DNA of 64,000 nucleotides from NCBI RefSeq assembly GCF_000379685.1, contig NZ_KB903251.1, positions 1 through 64,000 of the forward strand. Direction: 5' to 3'. The position numbers were made by a program, and so were the translations under genes. The first letter of the stretch is position 1, and each line of letters starts with the position of its first letter. Under the pieces are notes generated by a model. It was not told where the DNA came from. It saw only the letters and a program-made list of their open reading frames with translations, and did not search any database. This document shows, one piece after another, positions 36,080-43,722 of the stretch. The DNA comes from Catelliglobosispora koreensis DSM 44566 (GTDB lineage: Bacteria; Actinomycetota; Actinomycetes; Mycobacteriales; Micromonosporaceae).

Positions 36080-36757
36080 TCAGACGCCAGAAACGCTGGT
36101 GATCCAGGCGCGGCTGGCCGGGACACTGCCATACCACTGGCGGCTCGAACCGTCCGCGGTGGAAGCTACGCCGACCTGCAGGCCGTTGTAGGTCTCCGGT
36201 CCGCCGGAGTCACCTTTCCACGCGTTGCCGTTGATCCGGGTGCTCGCGATGGCTGGACCGCCGTAGTAGTCCGTCGCTGAGGTCGACGTGACCCGGACGG
36301 TCGCCGTCTTGAGCACGGTCGACGCGCCACAGCCGGAGTAGCAGGTCATGCCCCAGCCGTAGATGTTGTTGGTGCTGTTGACCGGAGGATTCGTGCTCGC
36401 CAAACGCATGTAGGTCGTGCTGATCGACCGGTCGAGGCGCAGCAGAGCGAGGTCATAACGCACGGAGTAGCTCGTCACGTTGGCGACCGTTCCGCCGGAC
36501 GTGCGGTTGACGCTGCCGACCCGCACCGACATCGCGCTTCCGGTGCAGTGGCGTGCCGTGAGCACCCACTGAGCCGCGATGATCGTGCCGGAGCAGGTGA
36601 ACGATCCATTACGGAACACCGCGGCCGCCCAAGGTGCCGACGACACCGTGCCGCCGCCGATGATGGTGGGTTCGACGTCCGCCTGCGCTGGGGCAGCGTT
36701 GACGAACACGCTGCCCAGCGCCAGCGTGGCGGCGGCCAGAGTAACTCTTAGTCGCAT
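36080..36757 (-). CDS. Secreted trypsin-like serine protease (S1)
   Basis: 225 residues from ATG 36757 (AAAGGA 6 bases upstream). Sec signal to about residue 27 (MRLRVTLAAATLALGSVFVNAAPAQA given in part: LAAATLALGSVFVN), short propeptide, mature end near IIGGG. Triad: His in VLTARHC, Asp in RYDLALLRL, Ser in WKGDSGGP. Cys pairs as in chymotrypsin. An extracellular protease; the mature N-terminus IIGGG would form after removal of the pro-segment. Confidence 0.92.
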   Translation of the reverse strand: MRLRVTLAAATLALGSVFVNAAPAQADVEPTIIGGGTVSSAPWAAAVFRNGSFTCSGTIIAAQWVLTARHCTGSAMSVRVGSVNRTSGGTVANVTSYSVRYDLALLRLDRSISTTYMRLASTNPPVNSTNNIYGWGMTCYSGCGASTVLKTATVRVTSTSATDYYGGPAIASTRINGNAWKGDSGGPETYNGLQVGVASTADGSSRQWYGSVPASRAWITSVSGV

Positions 36758-36787
36758 GTATGGTCCTTTCAGTTCGGGGGCAGGACC

Positions 36788-36816
36788 ATACATTCAAATT
36801 CTTAACTTTCTGTCAA
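36788..36816 (-). promoter_or_regulatory. Protease promoter
   Basis: On the minus strand TTGACA (36816-36811), a 17-base spacer and ATGTAT (36793-36788), about 30 bases before the ATG. Good match to a housekeeping promoter. Confidence 0.55.
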
Positions 36817-36849
36817 TACTTTACGGGTCATAGCATTTGCGGCATAACA

Positions 36850-38835
36850 TCAACTCGCCAGTTTGCTGGGCCACCAGGAGCGCGGGCCAACGTGCAGGAG
36901 CAGGGCAGGGACGAGAAGCGAACGCACCACGAAGGTGTCTAGCAGCACGCCCACGGCGACGAGGACGCCGAGTTGCACCATGAACACGATCGGCAGCACC
37001 GCGAGCACTGAGAACGTTGCGGCTAGGACGATTCCGGCACTCGTGATCACGCCACCGGTGACGCCAAGGGCCTTCGTGATGCCCTCCCGGTGACCGACGC
37101 TGGCGATCTCTTCGCGCGCCCGCGTCATCAGGAAGATGGTGTAGTCCACTCCCAAGGCGACGAGGAACAAGAAACCGTTCAGTAGCACCGTTTTGTCGAT
37201 CGCTGGAAAGCCCATGAGGTGATAGACGCCAGCGCTGAGACCTAGGGCCGCGCCAAAGGAAAGCACGACGCTGGCTAGCAACAGCACAGGGGCGATCAAG
37301 GAACGCAGCAAGACGATGAGGACGATCAGCACCACGAGCAGGATGAGCGGGAGGACGATCCGCAAATCGCGGTCCATGGTGGTGCTCTGATCCAGCCGCT
37401 GGGCGATGCTGCCGCCCACGAGACCTTGCGCGTCCAGGGAATGGACCGTTTCCCGCAAGTGCGCGACGGTCTGCTCGGCTTCCGTGCCGTCCGGATCAAC
37501 GCTGAGGACAACGGGAATCCGGGCCCACTGCCCGCGCACTTCGGTCTCCTCGACATGATGCACCCCTGCCACAGCGGACAGTTTCGCCGCGGCCGCCTGA
37601 CCGGAGGTGGCTGGAACGAACACGTCCACCGGTTCGGCCGAGCCAGCCGGGTAATGCTTAGCGAGCAGCTCGAAGCCGGCCACCGACTCCGGCTTGGTGG
37701 TAAACGAATCCGCCTGGCGCAGCCCGGCCGTGAGCGACGTCGCCCCAAAAGCAACGGCCAGCAATGCGGCCGCGGTGCTCATCCAGATCGCGCGCGGGTG
37801 CCGTGACACAAAGCCCGCCAGCCGGTTCCAGAAACCGGCCGGTGCGCTTTCAGGCTGAACATCCGGCGTGTACCGGGGAATCACCGGCCAGAACGCCCAC
37901 CGTCCACAAACGACCAGCAATGCGGGCAGCAGCGTGGTCATAACGGCAAGGGCGGACACGATGCCAATCGCGGCAACGGGACCGAGCCCTCGCGTCGAGT
38001 TCAAGTCAGCGAACAACAACGTCAGCAACGCGAGCACCACTGTCGCGGCGGAAGCGGCGATCGCGGGCAGGCTGCGCCGTAGTGCCAAACCCATCGCCCG
38101 ATGACGGTCAGCGTGCAGGTGCAGTTCCTCGCGATAGCGGGCGATCAGCAGCATGGCGTAGTCGGTCGCGGCTCCAAACACCAGCACGGTAAGGATTCCC
38201 GCGCTTTGCGGATCGACCACGAGACCGAAGTTCTTCGCCGCCCAGTAGACGAGCCCGCCTGCCGTGAGGCTGGCGATTCCCGCGCACAGCAACGGAATGA
38301 ACAGCAGCACCGGGCTGCGATAGGTCACCAGCAGCAACACGGCCACGACGCCGACGGTGACGACGAGCAGGGTGGTGTCAAGGGAATCAAAGGCTTGGTC
38401 AAAGTCAGCCTCAGCGGCGGGAGCACCGGTCAGCCTGGCGGTCAGACCGCTCGGCTGAGCATCGGCCACCACCGAGCGGACCGCTTCGAGAGTGCTCTTG
38501 GCCGGTTCAAACGGCATGATGAGCAACATCGCCTTGCCGTCGTCACTGGGCTGCGGCGGAATTCTGACGCCCAGTGCGGCGGCATCCGCTGTCACCGCGG
38601 CCTTGTCAGCTTCGGTGAGCCCACTGTCTCGGGCGTAGATGAGGAGCAGATCCTCCGGATCGTTTGACGGGAACTGAGCTTCGGCCAAGTCCAGTGCGCG
38701 CGTTGACTCCGCGTTAGCGGGCAGCCAGCTGCGCAAGTCTTCGGACTCGACGTCGTTGACGCTGCCCGCGAAAAGGGTGATCATCATGACCGCGAGCACC
38801 CACGTACCCGTGAAGGCCCACTTCAGTTTCTTCAT
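36850..38835 (-). CDS. MMPL/RND-family membrane transporter
   Basis: 661 residues. Two repeats, each with one helix, an outer domain and a block of five or six helices (for example TLLVVTVGVVAVLLLVTYRS and LRIVLPLILLVVLIVLIVLL). GAATDYAMLLIARYREEL and ALGVDYTIFLMTRAREEI are the paired MMPL proton-relay motifs. It exports lipids, siderophores or drugs by proton motive force. ATG 38835 has GGGAG 10 bases before it; GTG 38844 is too close to that site. It is preceded on the same strand by a two-component system, which probably controls it. Confidence 0.9.
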   Translation of the reverse strand: MKKLKWAFTGTWVLAVMMITLFAGSVNDVESEDLRSWLPANAESTRALDLAEAQFPSNDPEDLLLIYARDSGLTEADKAAVTADAAALGVRIPPQPSDDGKAMLLIMPFEPAKSTLEAVRSVVADAQPSGLTARLTGAPAAEADFDQAFDSLDTTLLVVTVGVVAVLLLVTYRSPVLLFIPLLCAGIASLTAGGLVYWAAKNFGLVVDPQSAGILTVLVFGAATDYAMLLIARYREELHLHADRHRAMGLALRRSLPAIAASAATVVLALLTLLFADLNSTRGLGPVAAIGIVSALAVMTTLLPALLVVCGRWAFWPVIPRYTPDVQPESAPAGFWNRLAGFVSRHPRAIWMSTAAALLAVAFGATSLTAGLRQADSFTTKPESVAGFELLAKHYPAGSAEPVDVFVPATSGQAAAAKLSAVAGVHHVEETEVRGQWARIPVVLSVDPDGTEAEQTVAHLRETVHSLDAQGLVGGSIAQRLDQSTTMDRDLRIVLPLILLVVLIVLIVLLRSLIAPVLLLASVVLSFGAALGLSAGVYHLMGFPAIDKTVLLNGFLFLVALGVDYTIFLMTRAREEIASVGHREGITKALGVTGGVITSAGIVLAATFSVLAVLPIVFMVQLGVLVAVGVLLDTFVVRSLLVPALLLHVGPRSWWPSKLAS

Positions 38836-38894
38836 GCGCGCCACACTCCCGCTCTAGCCGTGTCGCGCGCGTCAGCGTGTCAACGCAACTGGCC

Positions 38895-39542
38895 CTACTG
38901 CGGAATGCGTACGCCCGACTGGTAAGCGATGACGACGAGCTGCGCCCGGTCACGCGCGCCCAGTTTGATGAGCACCCGGCTAACGTGCGTGCGCACTGTC
39001 GCTGGGCTCACCACGAGAGCGGCGGCTATCTCGTCATTGGACAGCCCGGTCGCCACCCAGCCGACGATCTCCAGTTCACGGTCCGTCAGCAGGTGCAGAT
39101 CGGGATGTTTGCGCAATGGTGTGCTGGGCGAGGCCGCGGTGAACCGCTCGATCACACGCCGGGTGATCGCCGGGGACAGCAGCGATTCCCCGCCCGCCAC
39201 GACTCTGATCGCCCGCAGGATCTCGTCGGGCTCGGCGTCCTTGGTTAGGAAACCGGACGCTCCCGCGCGCAGCGCCTCAAACACGTATTCGTCGAGCTCG
39301 AACGTCGTCAGGATTATGATCCGGGTGCTGGACGTGTTGCGCCGTAAGACTTCCAGTCCATCCATCCGCGGCATGCGCACGTCGAGCAGGAGCACGTCAG
39401 GATGCTGGGCTTCGATGAGGTCCAGCGCCGCCTGCCCGTCTTCGGCTTCCCCGACCAGCCGCAAGTCTTCTTCGACCTCGATGAGGGTGCGGATGCCCAG
39501 GCGTACCAAGGCCTGATCGTCGGCGATCCCGACCCGGATCAT
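38895..39542 (-). CDS. NarL/LuxR-type response regulator
   Basis: 215 residues. Receiver domain with the phospho-acceptor Asp in VLLLDVRMPRMDG, Thr in IIILTTFE, Lys in GFLTKDAEP. C-terminal LuxR helix-turn-helix (LTDRELEIVGWVATGLSNDEIAAALVVS). The ATG overlaps the histidine kinase stop by 4 bases. It probably activates the downstream MMPL gene, as is common for this arrangement. Confidence 0.93.
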   Translation of the reverse strand: MIRVGIADDQALVRLGIRTLIEVEEDLRLVGEAEDGQAALDLIEAQHPDVLLLDVRMPRMDGLEVLRRNTSSTRIIILTTFELDEYVFEALRAGASGFLTKDAEPDEILRAIRVVAGGESLLSPAITRRVIERFTAASPSTPLRKHPDLHLLTDRELEIVGWVATGLSNDEIAAALVVSPATVRTHVSRVLIKLGARDRAQLVVIAYQSGVRIPQ

Positions 39543-40714
39543 TGTTTCCCGGCCTCGAATGGCAGCACCGCATGCACTTTGAAACCACCCCCGTCGCACG
39601 GGCCGGCCTGAAACGTTCCGCCGAGGGAACGAGCCCGTTCACCCATGCTCTCAAGCCCAGACCCACCAGGGCGGATCGCCCCGCCGACGCCGTTGTCGCT
39701 CACCGTGATCTCGACCCGGCCCGGCGAATACGCGATGGTGACCGTGGCGAGGCTCGCTTCGGCGTGCCTGACCACATTCGCCAGGGCTTCCTGAGCGATG
39801 CGGTACCCGGCCAAGTCCACCGTGGACGGCAGGTGGCCGCGGGTTCCGTGCTCGGACAACCGCACCGTGAGCCCGCCAACCTCGCTCGCCGCGACAAGAC
39901 TGGGCACCAGCTCAAGGCCGGGGTTGGGGGCGTCGGACAGCGTGCCGGTGAAGGTGGCGAGCGTGGACCGGAGCTCATCTAGGGCACCGGTGCTCGACTG
40001 GCGAATGGCCTTCAAGGACTCCTCGACCGATGCCGGGCCCGGTTGCTTGGACAGCACATGGAGCGCGGCACCCGCGTTCATGCTGATAACGGCGAGACTG
40101 TGCCCGACCACGTCGTGCACTTCTTGGGCGATCCGCAGCCGTTCCTCATAGATGTGCCGGTGCTTTTCCTCGCCCCGCAGACTGGCCTGGGCTTCGCGGT
40201 GGATGCGCACCGCCGTGCCGGCCGCGAACGGGGCGGCTAGCCAAAAAGACGTGGTGAGGCTGGTGAACAGGAGGCCGTCAGGCTCGTTTTCCACCCATAG
40301 CGACCACGGGATGTGTGCCAGCAGGCAGAAGATCAGGGCACCCGTGGCGATCTTGGCGCTGCGCCAAGCGGCGATCGAATAGATGGCCACCATGGCGTAA
40401 AGGAAGATCGGGCCATAGGGGTAGCGCAGCACCACATAGAGCATCGTGAACCCAAACGACACGAGGACCGCGACGAGCGGCCACTTGCGCCGCAGGATCA
40501 GTCCCGCCGCGCACAGCCAAAGGAGCGCGTAGGCCCGCGCGTCCAGCTTCGCCATGTCGGTCTGGTCGATGCCCGCCGCGTAGGTGCCGACCGTGACCAA
40601 GATGCCGAGCGACACCGCCAACACGGTGTCGGTCAGCAGGGGACGCCGGCTGAACCAGGCTATGAGGTGCACAAACGTGAGGGTACGCAGTGTGGCGCCC
40701 GCTGGCGTCAGCAC
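39539..40714 (-). CDS. NarX-type sensor histidine kinase
   Basis: 391 residues if GTG 40714 is used; upstream in-frame sequence runs into the preceding gene and is unlikely. N-terminal block of about five or six helices (FVHLIAWFSRRPLL, ALLWLCAAGLILRR, PIFLYAMVAIYSIAAW), then HisKA_3 with the phospho-His in RLRIAQEVHDVVGHSLAVI and an HATPase_c domain (VSDNGVGG, GSGLESMGERARSLGG). Senses an unknown signal through its membrane part and phosphorylates the next gene's product. The exact start is not certain. Confidence 0.9.
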   Translation of the reverse strand: MLTPAGATLRTLTFVHLIAWFSRRPLLTDTVLAVSLGILVTVGTYAAGIDQTDMAKLDARAYALLWLCAAGLILRRKWPLVAVLVSFGFTMLYVVLRYPYGPIFLYAMVAIYSIAAWRSAKIATGALIFCLLAHIPWSLWVENEPDGLLFTSLTTSFWLAAPFAAGTAVRIHREAQASLRGEEKHRHIYEERLRIAQEVHDVVGHSLAVISMNAGAALHVLSKQPGPASVEESLKAIRQSSTGALDELRSTLATFTGTLSDAPNPGLELVPSLVAASEVGGLTVRLSEHGTRGHLPSTVDLAGYRIAQEALANVVRHAEASLATVTIAYSPGRVEITVSDNGVGGAIRPGGSGLESMGERARSLGGTFQAGPCDGGGFKVHAVLPFEAGKQ

Positions 40715-40746
40715 CCATGCGTACGCGTCTTTGCGTATGCGGAGAG

Positions 40747-41574
40747 CTAACCGCCGACGCGTGCCACGATCTCGGCCGCGACGACTTCGGGCGCCTGATC
40801 TGGTACCCAATGAGAGATCCCAGACAGGGAAACGAACCGGTAGCCGGCCGCGACATAGTCTCGCGTGGCCTCGGCCGCGGTTTTTCCCAAAGCGATGTCC
40901 TCGTCACTCCAGAGGTAAGTGGTCGGGACGGTGACTGGTGCGATGCCGCCCAAACCCCCTTGGGCCAAGGCTGTGTACCAGCTGAGCGCGGCTCGCAGGG
41001 CACCGGGCTCCCGCATGGGCTTGACGTAAGCGTCCACTTCGGACTCTGTCATGCCGCTTCCGCTGAAAAGTGAGCGCAGCGCCTGCGCGTCGTCGGCCAG
41101 CAACATGGGTTCTGACCGGTCGAGGTTGGCGAAAACACCCATGTAGGTCGAACGCTGCTGCTGATCGGGGTCGTCGCGCAGTGCCTTGGCCAGGGCCGCC
41201 GGATGCGGAACACTAATGGCGACCAGGCTGCGCACCTGGCTGGGAAAGTTCGCTGCCAAGCCCCACGCGATGGCCGCGCCCCAGTCGTGCCCGACGACGT
41301 GGAAGTCGCTGAGCCCGAAGGTGTCCACTATGGACAGAACGTCGGCGACGCATTCCGTGACCGCATAGCTCGCTGGATCGAGCGGGCGAGCGCCGGGGGA
41401 GTAGCCGCGCTGGTCGATGGCGATGGTCCGCAAACCGGCTTCGTGCAACGGACCCGTGACCTTATTCCACTGTCCGCTGTGCTGGGGAAAGCCATGCAAT
41501 AAGACGACGGGAGTGCCGTCGCGCGGCCCATCGGTGAAAACGGAGAATTCGAATCCGCGTGCAGGCACGAGCAT
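40747..41574 (-). CDS. Alpha/beta hydrolase, epoxide-hydrolase-like
   Basis: 275 residues from ATG 41574. LLHGFPQHSGQW oxyanion loop, nucleophile Asp in VVGHDWGAAIAW, catalytic His in SGISHWVPDQAPE. Asp nucleophile suggests an epoxide hydrolase or dehalogenase; the capping domain lies at about 140-215. The start has no clear Shine-Dalgarno and sits 5 bases from the stop of the histidine phosphatase gene, so it is probably translated by coupling. It ends 32 bases before the kinase start. Confidence 0.85.
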   Translation of the reverse strand: MLVPARGFEFSVFTDGPRDGTPVVLLHGFPQHSGQWNKVTGPLHEAGLRTIAIDQRGYSPGARPLDPASYAVTECVADVLSIVDTFGLSDFHVVGHDWGAAIAWGLAANFPSQVRSLVAISVPHPAALAKALRDDPDQQQRSTYMGVFANLDRSEPMLLADDAQALRSLFSGSGMTESEVDAYVKPMREPGALRAALSWYTALAQGGLGGIAPVTVPTTYLWSDEDIALGKTAAEATRDYVAAGYRFVSLSGISHWVPDQAPEVVAAEIVARVGG

Positions 41575-41579
41575 GCGGT

Positions 41580-42107
41580 TCAGCCTAGCCGGTATTCCCA
41601 CCCTTCGCGCCAGGCGAAATCAGTCTTCATAAGATTCTCAAGCGGCGTTTGATTGATGAAGTGATCCAGCGCCCACCGCGTCGCGACGTGTCCAATCACG
41701 AGCACCCGCTGACCCTCCCACCGCGACGGCAGGTCCTTGAGGAAACCGCCAGCCCGGTGCACCGCCTGCCGCCAGCTTTCGCCGCCGGGATAAGGCTGAT
41801 CGAGGAACTGCAGCTTGTCCGGGACCGGTTGCTGCCCGTTATGCCAGCCGTAGTCGCACTCGCGCAAGCGCCAGTCGTGCAGCAACGGCATCTTGGACGT
41901 CCCGAACGCGATCTCGGCGGTCTCGACGGCACGGCGCAAGTCTGAGGTGAAGACGGCGACGATTCCGTCATCGCGCCGGCGCAGGCCAAGTTCAGCCGCG
42001 AGTAACCGCCCGCGTTCGGACAGTTTGCCAGGCAGCCAGCCAGTGGCGTGGCCACGGTCGTTGTCCTCGCTCCAGGAGTGGGTCTCAAAAACGATCTCGA
42101 TGGACAC
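41580..42107 (-). CDS. Histidine phosphatase-fold protein lacking the RHG Arg
   Basis: 175 residues, GTG start. Fold of the phosphoglycerate-mutase/histidine phosphatase superfamily: N-terminal catalytic His in VFETHSWSEDNDRGHATGW, FTSDLRRAVETAEIA, the Glu of LRECDYG and the second His in VLVIGHVATRWAL. The normal RHG triplet reads THS, with Glu at -2 where Arg is expected, so catalysis or substrate may differ. The GHATGWLPGKLSERG segment is typical of an actinobacterial subgroup. Probably first gene of a run leading to the MMPL system. Confidence 0.85.
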   Translation of the reverse strand: MSIEIVFETHSWSEDNDRGHATGWLPGKLSERGRLLAAELGLRRRDDGIVAVFTSDLRRAVETAEIAFGTSKMPLLHDWRLRECDYGWHNGQQPVPDKLQFLDQPYPGGESWRQAVHRAGGFLKDLPSRWEGQRVLVIGHVATRWALDHFINQTPLENLMKTDFAWREGWEYRLG

Positions 42108-42142
42108 GGCATTCTTTCTACCTGACGGACGCTGGTTTCGCG

Positions 42143-42287
42143 TTAGGGAACGAGGTCGATGCTGCAGGTCAGGTTGGACAGATCATCTGACCACTTGGTA
42201 GGTTTCGCACGGGTTCTTACCATCGTCGCGGAAGATTTCCGGCAGGCCGGCCTTGGGGCAATGTTGCTCGGCGCCGTGGCGAACCAT
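42143..42287 (-). pseudogene. Small gene, probably frameshifted
   Basis: Two adjacent reading frames each look like coding DNA. From ATG 42287 one frame gives a Cys-containing peptide with PKAGLPEIFRDDGKNPCETY and GC-rich third positions, then stops at 42183. The neighbouring frame becomes GC-rich at third positions just there and ends DDLSNLTCSIDLVP at 42143. Together they would make about 50 residues. A start at 42223 would give a 26-residue peptide in the second frame only. Either a frameshifted remnant, a sequencing error, or two overlapping small genes. No family is recognised. Confidence 0.4.
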
Positions 42288-42321
42288 CCGCGATTTCAGC
42301 GTTGCTGAGCTCGGGGGAGAT

Positions 42322-42615
42322 GTGACGGAGATACTCACCGAACGCGTCATTGATGACGTGTCGACTTTGAAGGCCTTAGCCGACCCGGTCCGCTTAGGCC
42401 TGCTTGACTTCGCGATGGCGGCTCCGGACAAGACGTTCACCGCCAAGGATCTCGCGGCCCACATGGGTGTGCTGCCGACCAACCTGTACTACCACCTCAA
42501 CATGCTTGAGCGGCATGGATTGCTGGCCGTCAGGGAGACGAGGATCGTCAACGGGATCATCGAGAAGCATTACGGCGCAGGGCAGCGGCGGCTGACCTAT
42601 CGCCTGGGGGCGTGA
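42322..42615 (+). CDS. ArsR-type winged-helix regulator
   Basis: 97 residues with GTG 42322 as start; the GGGGGAG site is only two or three bases away, so a start slightly downstream is possible. ALADPVRLGLLDFAMAAPDKTFTAKDLAAHMGVLPTNLYYHLNMLERHGLL is a helix-turn-helix of the ArsR/HTH_20 type. No metal-binding Cys are visible. It is divergent from the small gene and histidine phosphatase, so those are candidate targets. Confidence 0.8.
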   Translation: MTEILTERVIDDVSTLKALADPVRLGLLDFAMAAPDKTFTAKDLAAHMGVLPTNLYYHLNMLERHGLLAVRETRIVNGIIEKHYGAGQRRLTYRLGA

Positions 42616-42678
42616 AAGGTGGTAAGAAGATGAAACGCTGCGCGGCTTCATCTCCCACACCCCATTTCGGAGTGAGCC

Positions 42679-43722
42679 ATGCACCTTTCCCGCCGCAACG
42701 TCTTTCGTGGTGCTGTCGTCATTGGAGCCGGGACGGTTCTGCCGCCCCTGCTAACTGAGCCCGCCCTGGCCGCCCCAGTGATCGCGAGTTGCGCGACCTG
42801 GGGCGCCCGTAATCCGTCATCCACGCTGACTCAGTTAGCCACTAACCCCAACAAAATCATCATCCACCACACCGCGACGCCCAACTCCACGGACTATTCG
42901 CAGGCACACGCCTATGCGCTGGCACGGTCGATCCAGAACCATCACATGGACAACAACGGCTGGTCCGACACCGGCCAGAACTTCACGGTCAGCCGAGGTG
43001 GCTACATCATGGAAGGCCGCCACTACAGTCTGTCGAAACTGACCGCTGGCAGTGGGTTTGTGACCAGTGCACACTGCCCGGGGCAGAACACGACCGGCGT
43101 GGGCATCGAGAACGAGGGCACCTACACCTCGCTCACACCACCAACCGTGTTGTGGGACAAGCTGGTTGACCTGTGCGTCTACATCTGCCAGCGATACGGC
43201 ATCTCCTCGTCGCAGATCTATGGCCACCGCGACTTCGTCGCGACCGCTTGCCCGGGTGACGCGTTCTATGCCCAGCTGCCAGCGCTCAAGGCAGCGGTGC
43301 AAGCCAAACTCGTGTCCTTCTCCGCGACCGTCGACAACACGTCCAGCGGGTTCCGGGCCTCCGCTAACTGGGGCGTGTCAACGTATTCGTCGCAGCGCTT
43401 CGGCGTCGATTACCGTTACGCGGCACCGTTCTCGGGCTCCGACGGGGCGTACTACTCGGCGACCCTGCCTAGCGCGGGAAACTACAAAGTCGAGATGTGG
43501 CATCCGGCTAACACGGGCTACAACGCCGCGACGCCGGTGGTCATCTTCAGTTCGGCGGGCAACCAGACCGTGACCGTCAACCAAACCGTGAGCGGTGGCG
43601 TGTGGCGCAATCTGGGCACGTTCGCCTTCGCCGCTGGTGCGCAAGACTTCGCCGCGGTCAGCCGCTGGACCAGCGGTACCGCTTATGTCATCGCCGACGC
43701 GATGCGGATCACCAAGGTGTAA
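42679..43722 (+). CDS. Tat-exported N-acetylmuramoyl-L-alanine amidase with golvesin-type domain
   Basis: 347 residues. GGAG lies 7 bases before the ATG. Tat signal (LSRRNVFRGAVVIGAG) to about residue 31. PGRP/Amidase_2 domain about 35-205: zinc His in IIIHHTATPNSTD and in IYGHRDFVATACPGD with the paired Cys. The last 130 residues match the C-terminal domain of the GHL10 enzyme at 6217 (SSQRFGVDYRYA, NYKVEMWHPA, YVIADAMRITKV), and may bind the wall or glycan. It releases stem peptides and so makes the denuded glycan that GHL10 enzymes use. Its 3' end overlaps the SARP gene by 14 bases. Confidence 0.92.
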   Translation: MHLSRRNVFRGAVVIGAGTVLPPLLTEPALAAPVIASCATWGARNPSSTLTQLATNPNKIIIHHTATPNSTDYSQAHAYALARSIQNHHMDNNGWSDTGQNFTVSRGGYIMEGRHYSLSKLTAGSGFVTSAHCPGQNTTGVGIENEGTYTSLTPPTVLWDKLVDLCVYICQRYGISSSQIYGHRDFVATACPGDAFYAQLPALKAAVQAKLVSFSATVDNTSSGFRASANWGVSTYSSQRFGVDYRYAAPFSGSDGAYYSATLPSAGNYKVEMWHPANTGYNAATPVVIFSSAGNQTVTVNQTVSGGVWRNLGTFAFAAGAQDFAAVSRWTSGTAYVIADAMRITKV

